A DNA stretch of 60,248 bases from Saprospiraceae bacterium (lineage in GTDB: Bacteria; Bacteroidota; Bacteroidia; Chitinophagales; Saprospiraceae). The notes below the pieces were generated by a model, which saw nothing but the letters and a program-made list of their open reading frames with translations, searched no databases and had not been told where the DNA came from. Below are positions 8,656 to 18,400 of the stretch, in pieces. Position 1 is the first letter of the stretch. Every line of letters starts with the position of its first letter. Location: contig JANQPA010000042.1 in assembly GCA_028285545.1 (NCBI GenBank), positions 1-60,248 of the forward strand, given 5' to 3'. The position numbers were made by a program, and so were the translations under genes.

Positions 8656-9630
8656 ATGGAAAATTCCCTAAAACGCCCCAAAATTGTCGTATTGGATGGA
8701 TACACTCTCAACCCAGGAGATTTAAGTTGGAACAAACTAAAAGCATTGGGACAAACATCCATATATGAATTTAGTACGGAAGACGAAGGTCTTCAAAGAG
8801 CCAAAGAAGCAGATATTATTCTGGTTAATAAATTTCAGGTAAACAAATCTCTCCTGGACCAATGGCCGAAACTAAAATGCATTTGTGTACTAGCTACTGG
8901 TTTTAATAATATTGATATTGTGACCGCTAAGGAAAAAGGGGTGAAAGTTTGTAATGCGGTAGGATATGGTTCTGCTTCGGTAGCCCAACATGTATTCGCC
9001 CTATTATTGGAATTAAGCAACCAGGTAGGCTTACATAATAAAAGTGTTCAGGAAGGAAAATGGTCCTCCAATCGGGATTTCAGCTACTGGCTACAAAGTA
9101 TTCCTGAATTATCAGGAAAAACTTTTGGTATTTACGGATTAGGAAAGATCGGCAGGCAGGTAGCCAGGATAGCCCAGGCTTTCGATATGAAAATACTGGC
9201 CACTCATAAGCATCCTAAAAGAGATGCTATGGATGGAGTGGAATTTGTTCCAATTGATATTTTATTTGAAAAAAGTGATGTGATTAGCCTACATGCTCCA
9301 TTGAGTCAGCAAAATGAAGGCATTGTAAATAAACTACTGCTGGATAAAATGAAAAAGACCGCCATTTTAATCAATACAGGAAGAGGAGGATTAATAAATG
9401 AATTGGATTTAAGAGCAGCCTTATTAGAAAAAAACATATTGGGTGCAGCCTTGGATGTTTTGTCAACAGAACCACCACCTCTTGATCATCCTCTTATGGG
9501 CTTAGATAATTGTCTTATCACTCCGCACATTGCCTGGGCAGGTCTGGAGGCCAGGGAGCGTTTATTGGATATTACTATTGAGAACATTACAAGTTTTTTG
9601 AAAGGGACTCCTCAGAATGTAGTTGTTTGA
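8656..9630 (+). CDS. D-2-hydroxyacid dehydrogenase (NAD-dependent)
   Basis: A cytosolic oxidoreductase of the D-isomer-specific 2-hydroxyacid dehydrogenase family, interconverting 2-oxoacids and D-2-hydroxyacids; glycerate/hydroxypyruvate reductase is the closest feel. The Rossmann motif is GLGKIG at 161-166. The catalytic set is Arg243 (INTGRGG), Glu272 (LSTEPP) and His291 (ITPHIAWA). The length of 324 residues is normal and there is no C-terminal ACT domain, so it is not a full-length SerA of the regulated type. It is a single gene, with an octamer repeat array starting 3 bp after its stop. Substrate is not determined by sequence alone. Confidence 0.92.
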   Translation: MENSLKRPKIVVLDGYTLNPGDLSWNKLKALGQTSIYEFSTEDEGLQRAKEADIILVNKFQVNKSLLDQWPKLKCICVLATGFNNIDIVTAKEKGVKVCNAVGYGSASVAQHVFALLLELSNQVGLHNKSVQEGKWSSNRDFSYWLQSIPELSGKTFGIYGLGKIGRQVARIAQAFDMKILATHKHPKRDAMDGVEFVPIDILFEKSDVISLHAPLSQQNEGIVNKLLLDKMKKTAILINTGRGGLINELDLRAALLEKNILGAALDVLSTEPPPLDHPLMGLDNCLITPHIAWAGLEARERLLDITIENITSFLKGTPQNVVV

Positions 9631-9633
9631 TTA

Positions 9634-9673
9634 GGTTATTGGGTTATTGGGTTATTGGGTTATTGGGTTATTG
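9634..9673. repeat. five tandem GGTTATTG octamers
   Basis: Five perfect 8-bp copies run from 9634 to 9673, starting 3 bp after the dehydrogenase stop codon. In the register TATTGGGT they match the arrays at 1189 and 43593 except for the last base. Confidence 0.95.
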
Positions 9674-9696
9674 GGAAGATAAATCGATCTGTAAAA

Positions 9697-9733
9697 TTTG
9701 CAAAATTCCTGACTGCCGGAGGAAGTTGCGTGC
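9697..9733. repeat. dispersed repeat, partial copy (CCTGACTGCCGGAGG)
   Basis: ATTCCTGACTGCCGGAGGAA followed by GTTGCGTGC matches 4253-4281 with only a few changes. It appears to be the right half of the palindromic element seen at 4203-4292. Confidence 0.7.
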
Positions 9734-10012
9734 CTTAAATGCTTTGAGCTCGCTCTTCAATTAATCTTAACCCACCCATCTCTTTTTTAGAAATTGAAAA
9801 AAACGGCCTGTTTCAAAATAATTTAACAGTGTAGAAACATACTGCTTATTAATGTTTCCTAGATATTTCTCTAATATTGTTTGCGAAAAACTTATATTTG
9901 CGGAGTTTTTTTCAAAAGGACTTGTTTATCAAGACTTTTTAAAAGAACTTTAATTGGAATTATTTTTATTTAACGCTAGATCTAACTTTCTAAAAAAGTA
10001 AATTTTTGAGTT
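9734..10012 (+). promoter_or_regulatory. upstream region of secDF with candidate -7 box
   Basis: No gene is seen here. TATATTTG at 9893-9900 fits the Bacteroidota -7 consensus TAnnTTTG, but no clear -33 TTG lies at the usual spacing. If real, it would give secDF a leader of about 110 bases. Weak call. Confidence 0.3.
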
Positions 10013-13000
10013 ATGCAAGGTAAAGGAGTAGTAAGGTTCTTCCTTATTCTGATGACAGTGGTGACAATGTGGCAATATTTTCTTACCATCCCAACTCGCA
10101 AAGTAGAGAAGGAGGCAGAAGAATATGCAAGAACTGCCAGTGCCAACATTGAGGATGAACTACAGCAGAATGCGGTGTTCAAACAAAGTAGAACCGCCTA
10201 TTTGGATTCTATGTCTACTGAAGAAATTATGAAGGTTCCTTTAGTGAAATCATTCACTTATCAGGAGCTTAAATCACAGCAGCTGGCATTAGGATTGGAT
10301 CTCAAAGGAGGCATGAGTGTTGTACTTCAGGTTAATTTACAAGAATTCATCATTGCATTAGGAAATGGTTCTCAAGACCAAACTTTTAGAGACGCGTTAG
10401 AACAAGCAAGCGAAGCACAAAAAAGTGCTCAAGCCGACTATATTACTTTATTTTCAGATGCCTGGAGACAATTGGCTGATGGCCGAAGACTGGCCTCAAT
10501 ATTTGCATTAAATGAATCATTAAGTGATCAGGTAAACTTTGAGACATCAGATGGTGAAATGACGCGTATCCTGCGTCAAAAAGCCAACGAAACAGTTGAT
10601 TTAACTTTTAAACTACTAAAAGAACGTATTGATAAACTTGGGGTAACCCAGCCAAATGTTTCTCTGGACGCAAGCCGTGATATCATCGTAGTTGAATTGC
10701 CAGGTATTGATAACCCTGAGCGGGCCAGAACATTCTTACAAGCAGCAGCTAATCTGGAATTTTGGAATGTTTATCGGGTTAGTGATGCAGGAATTGCAGG
10801 AGCCTTTGAAAGTGCCAACCAAAGATTAGCACAAACCACCGGGACTACCGTTGAAAGAGAGATTTTAAGAGTAGATACTTCTTATGTCGTAGATAGCCTT
10901 GGAAATACAGATTCTACCCAAATTGCTAAGCTTGATACCGTTTATAATCAATTCAACTTTGCACAAGGACCTTTATTTGACCTCTTAACGATTAACAGAG
11001 GTACTTATGGACCTTCCACTATGGGTATTGCTGAACGCAACAAGCGCAACACAATTGATTCTCTATTAGCCAAGCCAGATATCAGAAGGTTATTCCCTAG
11101 AGATGTAATGTTTAGATGGTCTAAAGATCCGATTCGAGATATAGAGTCCAATGAGCCTACAGACTTATATGAGTTATATGCTCTAAAAATGGAACGTAGT
11201 TCAGATGAAGCTCCGCTTTCGGGAGATAAAGTTACTGATGCAAGGGCTAACCCAGACCCACAGACCAATAGAGTACAGGTTTCTTTGACTATGAATGGTG
11301 AGGGTGCCAGAATTTGGGGACAAATGACTACAGCTGCTGCACAGGATAATAATCGTGAAATAGCTATTGTATTGGATGATGAAGTCGTTTCAGCTCCAAG
11401 CGTACAAAACCCGATTACCAATGGTAATTCTTCCATCACCGGTAATTATAGTATTCAGGAGGCAAAAGACCTTGCCAACATTCTTCAGATCGGACGTTTG
11501 CCTGCGCAAACACAGATTATTCAGGAATCATTGGTAGGTCCATCTTTAGGACAAGATAACATTAACCGAAGTATCACTGCCTTGATTGCAGGATTTGGTT
11601 TGGTATTGATCTTTATGATTTTGTACTATTCCACTGGTGGTATCGTTTCTATCATTGCCTTATTCCTGAACTTATTCTTCATCTTTGGTGCATTGGCTTC
11701 TTATGGTACCGTACTTACTTTACCTGGTATTGCGGGTATCGTATTAACGATCGGTATGGCGGTGGATGCCAACGTGATCATCTATGAACGGATACGGGAA
11801 GAAATACGAGAGGGTAAAACGCTGTTTGCGTCCATTCAAGATGGTTTCCAGAATTCTTATTCTGCCATCATTGACGCCAACGTAACCACCATTTTAACCG
11901 CATTCGTACTAGCCTACTTCGGACTAGGTCCCATTAAGGGATTTGCTGTTGTATTGATCATTGGTGTTCTTTCATCTCTGTTCACAGCAGTTTTGGTAGG
12001 TAGGATGGTTATTGAATGGTGGACTAAGAAAAGAGGAATGGCCTTCAGCACACCTTTCTCCAAAAATGCATTGGCACATCTAAAAATTGATTGGTTGGGT
12101 AAAAGAAAGGTCGCCTATATGATTTCAGGAGCCATAATTTTGGCGGGTATGATTTCATTCTTCACCAGAGGCTTTGAACTGGGAGTAGATTTCAAAGGAG
12201 GATATTCTTATAATGTCACCTTCGAGCCAGGTACTGATGTTGAAGTGGCTACGCTGCGTGAAAGTTTAACTACTGCCTTCGGAAGCAGACCTACGGTAAA
12301 AGCGGTAGATACAGACAATACATTTAACGTAGTGACTGATTACCAGGTGGATAATACCGATGAGGATGCACCAAATCTCGTAATGCAAAAACTGCATGAG
12401 GGAGTTGAAGCAGCTATTGGTCAATCCTTAGTATTCGACAATTTCAAAAACGCTGATGGATCAGGAACCCACGTAACCAGCTCCGCTAAAGTAGGACCAA
12501 CTATTGCGGATGATATTAAAACCTCCTCATTATATGCAGCCATTTTCGCGCTATTGCTGATTTTCTTATACATCTTTATACGGTTCAGCAAATGGCAATA
12601 CAGTATGGGTGCGGTAGCTGCACTATTCCATGATGTTTTGATTGTATTGAGTATTTTCAGTATTGGGCGAGGCCTTCTCCCATTCTCTATGGAAATCGAC
12701 CAAAACTTCATTGCAGCCATTCTAACAGTAATCGGTTATTCCATTAACGATACCGTGGTTGTATTTGACCGTATCAGAGAATATCTGAATACTTATTTGA
12801 AAGATACTAAGGAAGAAGTCATCAATAAAGCCGTTAACAGTACGGTCAGTCGTACGGTAATTACTTCATTAACTACCTTCCTGGTGGTAGCCATTTTGTT
12901 CTTCTTCGGAGGATCAAGTATCAGTGGTTTTGCCTTTGCCTTGATGGTAGGTATAATCGTGGGTACTTACTCCTCAATCTTTGTAGCCACACCAATTATG

Positions 13001-13093
13001 TCAGATCTTTCTGGTGATGAGTTGCGCGCCAAAGATACCAGAAATAAAAAGGGTAAAACCAGTATGACAAAAGTGGCTTCAAAGGCTAGATAA
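10013..13093 (+). CDS. secDF: protein translocase SecDF fusion
   Basis: A proton-driven membrane chaperone that pulls Sec substrates across the inner membrane from the periplasmic side. SecD and SecF are fused into 1026 residues, the usual Bacteroidota form. It has an N-terminal TM at about residues 5-23, then the SecD signature LGLDLKGGMSVVLQV near residue 95, a large periplasmic P1 domain, and a SecD TM bundle (about 510-670) with the GIVLTIGMAVDANVIIYERI motif. The SecF half starts near 690: an entry TM, GFELGVDFKGGYSYNV, and a bundle with GYSINDTVVVFDRIREY. The basic C-terminal tail (KDTRNKKGKTSMTK) is cytosolic. It is monocistronic, followed by three hairpins. It feeds the T9SS by exporting cargo to the periplasm. 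Confidence 0.97.
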   Translation: MQGKGVVRFFLILMTVVTMWQYFLTIPTRKVEKEAEEYARTASANIEDELQQNAVFKQSRTAYLDSMSTEEIMKVPLVKSFTYQELKSQQLALGLDLKGGMSVVLQVNLQEFIIALGNGSQDQTFRDALEQASEAQKSAQADYITLFSDAWRQLADGRRLASIFALNESLSDQVNFETSDGEMTRILRQKANETVDLTFKLLKERIDKLGVTQPNVSLDASRDIIVVELPGIDNPERARTFLQAAANLEFWNVYRVSDAGIAGAFESANQRLAQTTGTTVEREILRVDTSYVVDSLGNTDSTQIAKLDTVYNQFNFAQGPLFDLLTINRGTYGPSTMGIAERNKRNTIDSLLAKPDIRRLFPRDVMFRWSKDPIRDIESNEPTDLYELYALKMERSSDEAPLSGDKVTDARANPDPQTNRVQVSLTMNGEGARIWGQMTTAAAQDNNREIAIVLDDEVVSAPSVQNPITNGNSSITGNYSIQEAKDLANILQIGRLPAQTQIIQESLVGPSLGQDNINRSITALIAGFGLVLIFMILYYSTGGIVSIIALFLNLFFIFGALASYGTVLTLPGIAGIVLTIGMAVDANVIIYERIREEIREGKTLFASIQDGFQNSYSAIIDANVTTILTAFVLAYFGLGPIKGFAVVLIIGVLSSLFTAVLVGRMVIEWWTKKRGMAFSTPFSKNALAHLKIDWLGKRKVAYMISGAIILAGMISFFTRGFELGVDFKGGYSYNVTFEPGTDVEVATLRESLTTAFGSRPTVKAVDTDNTFNVVTDYQVDNTDEDAPNLVMQKLHEGVEAAIGQSLVFDNFKNADGSGTHVTSSAKVGPTIADDIKTSSLYAAIFALLLIFLYIFIRFSKWQYSMGAVAALFHDVLIVLSIFSIGRGLLPFSMEIDQNFIAAILTVIGYSINDTVVVFDRIREYLNTYLKDTKEEVINKAVNSTVSRTVITSLTTFLVVAILFFFGGSSISGFAFALMVGIIVGTYSSIFVATPIMSDLSGDELRAKDTRNKKGKTSMTKVASKAR

Positions 13094-13103
13094 ATTTCGT
13101 TAA

Positions 13104-13142
13104 TGAGTTGAATCATAACTCGTTCCTCGTTATGATTCAACT
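13104..13142. repeat. hairpin 1 after secDF
   Basis: Perfect 15-bp arms GAGTTGAATCATAAC and GTTATGATTCAACTC flank a 9-base loop, starting 10 bp after the secDF stop. There is no T-run directly after it. Confidence 0.9.
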
Positions 13143-13155
13143 CAAATTCTCTTTT

Positions 13156-13201
13156 AGGGGATGATTTTTAAGAAAAATTAATTTTTCTTAAAAATCATCC
13201 C
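13156..13201. repeat. perfect 46-bp palindrome after secDF
   Basis: Arms of 23 bp (GGGGATGATTTTTAAGAAAA...) meet with no loop, centred at 13178/13179. Pairing continues outward (TTTTA/TAAAA) after a one-base bulge. As DNA it could form a cruciform; as RNA, a very stable hairpin. Confidence 0.9.
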
Positions 13202-13216
13202 CTAAAAAATAATATT

Positions 13217-13258
13217 GAGTGAGGAATCTGCCTGAGGCGGATTCCTCACTCTCTTTTT
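13217..13258 (+). terminator. rho-independent terminator after secDF
   Basis: GAGTGAGGAATC pairs with GATTCCTCACTC, with an inner GCC-TGA-GGC stem, followed by CTTTTT. It is the third and most terminator-like of three consecutive hairpins. Confidence 0.85.
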
Positions 13259-13358
13259 AATATCTTTCGTCGGCCAGCTAACGTCAGTCAAAACAAAGCC
13301 TTTCCTAAAGCTGTTTTTTCTTGTATATTAGACTCATTAAGAAATCAATTTGCCGTCT

Positions 13359-15359
13359 ATGGGATACAGAAACGCTTCCTTTCTTTTATTTCTTGTTTTT
13401 GCACTTGCTTCCTGCACCTACACTCTCAAGGTCAAAGATGGATCTATGGCAGTAGATCGAAAGCAATATTCAGTAGCAGAAAAATTGCTAAAAAAGGAAT
13501 ATAATAAAGAAAAAAGCAGGGTAGAGAAAGGTAAAAAGGCCTTCTTATTGGGGCAGACTTACCAGGAATTGAATGAAAGTGAAAAATCCATGCAATGGTT
13601 TCAGACTGCCTATGACAATGGTTATGGGGTTGATGCCTTAAAAGAGCTGGCTTATACACAAAAAAAAGCGGAGCAGTATAAAGAAGCGATGCTCACTTTT
13701 AAAGAACTCGGTCTTGAAATAGGTAGTCCTTATGAATATCGAAGAGAAATTGCCGCTTGCCAGATTGCCCTTGGCTGGAAAGAAATAAAGCAAACGGAAT
13801 ACACCGTTAAGCCTTTAGATTTTAACAGCGGATATGCTGATTACTCCCCTACCCTTTTTAAGGATAATAAATTAGTGTTTACCTCAGACCGTACGGGAAG
13901 CACAGGCGATGATGTCTATAATTGGACGGGAAATGCCTTTTCAGATCTTTATGTTGTAGACCTTAATTCAGAATCCGTTTCTCGATTTGATTTAAGCATC
14001 AATACACCGGATAATGAGGGTACGGTAACTTTTAGTTCGGATTATCAGGAAATGTATTTCACTCGCTGCTATGGAGGAAAAAAAGAAGATTCCTACTGCA
14101 ACATCATGAAATCCACCTATTCCAATGGTGCCTGGGGTATACCGGAAGCATTGGATTTATTTGAAGAAAAAGAGATTAATTATGGTCACCCTAGCCTTTC
14201 AGCTAATGGCCAATATCTTTATTTTTCCTGTAATCATCCTGATGGATGGGGAGGTTATGACATCTATGTTTGTGAACGTCTTCCTTCAGGTGAATGGAGT
14301 CTCCCTAATTTGATGGGTCGTTCAATCAATACCATAGGCAATGAAAAATTCCCATTCATTGACAAAGATACCCTTTACTTTAGCTCTGATTTTCATCCCG
14401 GAATGGGAGGGCTGGATATTTTCAGAACCTTTAAATTAAATAATGGAAGCTGGGGACCTGCTTTTAACCTCAAGCCGCCTATCAACTCCGGAGGGGATGA
14501 CTTTGGATATTCTATTGATTATGCTTCCCCAAAAACAGATCCCGATCTTTATCATGTAGGTTATTTTTCATCCACCAGAATAGAAGGATTAGGAGGGGAT
14601 GATATTTATAAATATGAAAAAAGATATGTGCCACCGCCGCCCCCACCCCCAGTAGCTGAAAATGAGCCTCCTGTAGTGGAAGAGTATAAAATAATTCTAG
14701 AGGGCTATGTTTTAGAAAAAATTTATGAAAACCCCAATGATCCCAATTCTAATGTTTTAGGCCGTAAACCTCTTCCGGAAAGTAAGGTCGTGGTTAATTT
14801 TAGAAGCAGAAAAGATACTATTTCAATAGGTGAAGACGGTTTTTTCACCCTGGAACTAGAAGAAGATTCCGATTACCAATTTGTTGCTTCCAAACCTGAA
14901 TATTTAACCAATCAGGAGGATTTTACTACTAAAGGAATTGGTCGAGATCCTAATATGAAGGTTCAAAAATTTGAAATAGAAATAGTTTTGGATCAAATCT
15001 TCTTTGATACAGAAATTACCTTAGAAAATATCTATTATGATTTTGAAAAATGGGATATTCGTGAGGATGCCAAACCTACTTTAGATGAATTGGCTAAAAA
15101 TCTTGAACTTAATCCTAGTATTCGCATTCAACTAGGCTCACATACGGACTGTCGTGGTGGAGATAACTACAACCTGGGTTTGTCTCAAAAAAGAGCTCAA
15201 TCGGCCGTAGATTACCTGATTGAAAAAGGCTTAGATCCCAATCGCCTATTGGCCAAAGGATATGGAGAAGAAACACCTGAGGTGGATTGCCTTTGTAACC
15301 GCTGTACAGAAGAGCAACATCAGGAAAATCGAAGAACAACATTTAAAATTATAGAATAA
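13359..15359 (+). CDS. porE: PorE-like T9SS lipoprotein (TPR, beta-propeller, CRD, OmpA)
   Basis: Domain order matches PorE, the T9SS outer-membrane lipoprotein thought to tie the machine to peptidoglycan. There is a lipobox with Cys19 (FALASC), TPR-like helices at about 30-140 and a PD40/WD40-type propeller at about 155-420 (LVFTSDRTG, YFSCNHPDGWGGYDIYV, LYFSSDFHPGMGGLDIF). A proline linker (424-440) leads to a carboxypeptidase-regulatory-like domain (445-545) and a C-terminal OmpA domain (555-666) with the peptidoglycan-contacting residues Asp597 in SHTDCRG and Arg658-Arg659 in ENRRT. The length of 666 residues is close to known PorE (about 670). ATG at 13359 is preferred over TTG at 13350. 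Similar multi-domain OmpA lipoproteins exist outside T9SS, so the symbol is probable rather than certain. Confidence 0.82.
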   Translation: MGYRNASFLLFLVFALASCTYTLKVKDGSMAVDRKQYSVAEKLLKKEYNKEKSRVEKGKKAFLLGQTYQELNESEKSMQWFQTAYDNGYGVDALKELAYTQKKAEQYKEAMLTFKELGLEIGSPYEYRREIAACQIALGWKEIKQTEYTVKPLDFNSGYADYSPTLFKDNKLVFTSDRTGSTGDDVYNWTGNAFSDLYVVDLNSESVSRFDLSINTPDNEGTVTFSSDYQEMYFTRCYGGKKEDSYCNIMKSTYSNGAWGIPEALDLFEEKEINYGHPSLSANGQYLYFSCNHPDGWGGYDIYVCERLPSGEWSLPNLMGRSINTIGNEKFPFIDKDTLYFSSDFHPGMGGLDIFRTFKLNNGSWGPAFNLKPPINSGGDDFGYSIDYASPKTDPDLYHVGYFSSTRIEGLGGDDIYKYEKRYVPPPPPPPVAENEPPVVEEYKIILEGYVLEKIYENPNDPNSNVLGRKPLPESKVVVNFRSRKDTISIGEDGFFTLELEEDSDYQFVASKPEYLTNQEDFTTKGIGRDPNMKVQKFEIEIVLDQIFFDTEITLENIYYDFEKWDIREDAKPTLDELAKNLELNPSIRIQLGSHTDCRGGDNYNLGLSQKRAQSAVDYLIEKGLDPNRLLAKGYGEETPEVDCLCNRCTEEQHQENRRTTFKIIE

Positions 15360-15406
15360 ATAAAAAAGGCGCTCTGAAGAGCGCCTTTTTTATTTATTCT
15401 ATAATT
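15347..15406. terminator. shared bidirectional terminator overlapping two coding ends
   Basis: Perfect 28-bp arms (AATTATAGAATAAATAAAAA..GGCGCTC) surround a TGAA loop, giving T-rich tails on both strands. The outer arms are coding: both the porE-like gene and the opposing adhesin gene end in codons for Ile-Ile-Glu and TAA written within this palindrome. Confidence 0.95.
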
Positions 15407-18400
15407 AGTAGAAGTCCTGAATATAATAATTCCTTGTTGCTGCTGATCCTCACAATAAACTCTCCCCCACCAAAGCTACTTAAATCCAATTGAAATTGAT
15501 GCTGCATTTGTTTGGCAGATGCCAATCTTAACAATCTTTTCCCACTTAAGTCAAATATCTCTAAATGCAATGATCGACTTTCTTTTAAAAATACCCTGGC
15601 CTGTGCAATATCTAATGCCGGATTAGGAAATAATTTTACTTCATTCAGTAAGTCAGATTCAAAAACGGAGGTTAACATTACTTCATCTTCTGCAGTACAT
15701 TGATTCTCATCGGTAACCGTCACCCCGAATTGAACACCCCCAATTCCTTCTATCTCTGATCCAATTTTACCATTACTCCACCTGTATTGATAATTAGGTA
15801 CACCCCCAAAAGCTATAGCCCGGAGTAAAGTACTTTCTTCCTGACTGATGGGTGGGATAATGTTTATTTGCACACTAAGTGAATCTGGCTGCCCCACAGA
15901 AAAGGATAGCTCTTTCCTGCATTCATTTTGATCTACCACAACCATCTTATAGGTCCCTGCTCTAAGATTGGTGACACTATCAACACTACCAGGAATCGTT
16001 TGTCCATCTCTTTGCCACAAATAACTATATGGAGCAAGTCCTCCCGTGGCTAGGGACAATGCCTTTCCATCCACAGCACCAAAACAAGAGGCATCAATAA
16101 CCTGAAGAGCAGGTTCCAGGATGGGAAGATCTGGCTCTTCTATTTCAAAGGTTGGGAAAACAGTAGTACAATTATCTGCATCTGTAACCGTAAGTGTATA
16201 GGTACCTGCCCCAAGTTGAGTCTGATCTTCGAAAGTACTACCATTACTCCAGTTGTATTCAAAAGGAGGTTTACCACCAGTAAGAGTAAGCAGGATGGCT
16301 CCCTCATCTCCTTCTTTACATTTGGCAGGAAATATTTGCAATAGAGAGTCCACTAAGTTCAAAGGATTCCCATTATCTCGTACCGTAAGATTGGAGAGCG
16401 TTCTTTCACAACCATTTTTATCCATTAGTAATAGTTCATAAGTTCCTATTTCAACGTTCATCAAACTGGGTGTATTGGAAATAGAGTCCCCTGCCGAGTT
16501 TGTCCATTTATAGGTGTAAGGACCAGTTCCTCCGACTGGGTTTACAAATACAGCCCCATCTGCTCCACCCACACAGGTAACATCTTTTATATTGTTTAAT
16601 GAAACGCTAAGAATTGCTGGCTGATTAATGGATTTATTCTCGGAAATAATGGTACAACCATTTCGATCTGTAATGGTCACCCGATAATTTCGAGCCACAG
16701 GCAGGCCAGTACAAACTACACTATCATCCAAGGTAGTCACCCGATGATTGTTACTAAAATGAAAAGTATAGGGAGCTCGCCCACCACTCACTTTTGCTGT
16801 CATTTGTCCATCTGAAGCGCCATTACAGCTAATATCGTCAACATAAAAAGAATCTAGACTCAACTGGATACTGGCATCCTTTACTTTTATGGTTGGAGCA
16901 GCCTCGGCACAATTATTTGCATCGGTCACTTCTACGGAATAATCACCAGGACTAACATTTTGGATACTTTTGGCGACCGTACCATTATTCCATAAATATT
17001 TGTATGGTGGCGTTCCTCCAAACACCTCCGCCTGTAAAAGGTTAGTGGTATCCCCAGAGCAAATATTACCCACATTCAAATCAATAGCCACATTCAAGAC
17101 TTGTGGTTCTTCTATAGTGATATTCGTTTCAAAAGAACAATCATTTGCATCCTTTACCTGTACCCGGTAGGAACCTGCCGGTATATCAAAGACACTTTCT
17201 GTCTCTTGCTCAAGGTCATCCCAATCAAATTGATAGGGAGGGATACCTCCTGTAGTTTGCAATTCAATAAAACCAGTGGCCTCTCCTTTACATTTAATAG
17301 GTCCTACATCTATAACCGTACTTACTAAAGGTTCAGGACTTTTTAAGACCAATGTATCTGTGATCAGCTGACAGGAATTACCATCAGTAATCGTAAGCAC
17401 ATAAAAGCCGTCTTCTAAGCCTGAGCGATTTTTTTGGGTATTTCCATCGCTCCATCTATATTGGATAGGTGCCGTTAAATTTCCATCCACATTTAAAGAT
17501 ATCAATCCATCAGATCCTTGAAAACAGGTAGCTGGTCGAAGGTCAATTTCTGCTTCGATAGCTTGAGGGGCATCCACAACAATGGTGGTATCATAAATAC
17601 ATCCGTCACCATCGGTAATGACCAAAGGATAAGATCCAACCCCTAAATTGCTTAAAGTATTTCCGCTTTCACCATTTTCCCAATCATAGCTAAAGGGAGC
17701 AGTTCCATTAGGCTGCAACTCGAGGCTTCCATTTTCTTTCCCTACACAGTCAGGTTGTTCAATAATAGTTGTCAAATCCAGGATGGAGCTAGCACTGAGC
17801 TGCACCGTAAAGGTATCTGTAAAACATCCACTGGCATCTCTGACCACCAGGTCGTATCGACCTACCCCTAAATTTTGTAAAACGCTATCTGTTCCTCCAT
17901 TACTCCAATCATAAATATAAGGTGCAGTACCCCCATTGACACTTACCGCAATTTTGCCTGTCATATCTCCAATACAGGTCGGTTGACTAATTTCTTGTAA
18001 TTGAACTTCAAGAACATCGGGTTCCCCAATAGTATAGGTTTCAGTCTTAAAACAACCATTAAAATCTGTGACCAGGATGGTATAATCCCCTTTTCCTAAC
18101 TGTTGGACAAGGGGTGCTTGCACACCATTCGACCACTCATACTTATAGGGTCCTCTACCCCCAATCGTGGAAATACGGATAGAGCCATCTACATCGCCAA
18201 AACAACTTATATTTTTTAAAGAATCTAAAAATATTTCCAAGGGTGCCGGGGCCTGTAATAAAACCGAATCTGTGTTGGTACAGCCATTATCATCAGTAAC
18301 AGTAACCTTGTATTGTCCCACTCCAATTCCTTCTAAGTCTTCCGTTGCTTGTCCTGAACTCCATCTAACATCAAATTCTGGTTTTCCTCCAAACACACTT

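Noticed and set aside
11005-11439. A 144-codon open frame antisense to secDF
   Set aside because: Fully contained in secDF, with low-complexity composition and no start context; treated as a shadow frame.
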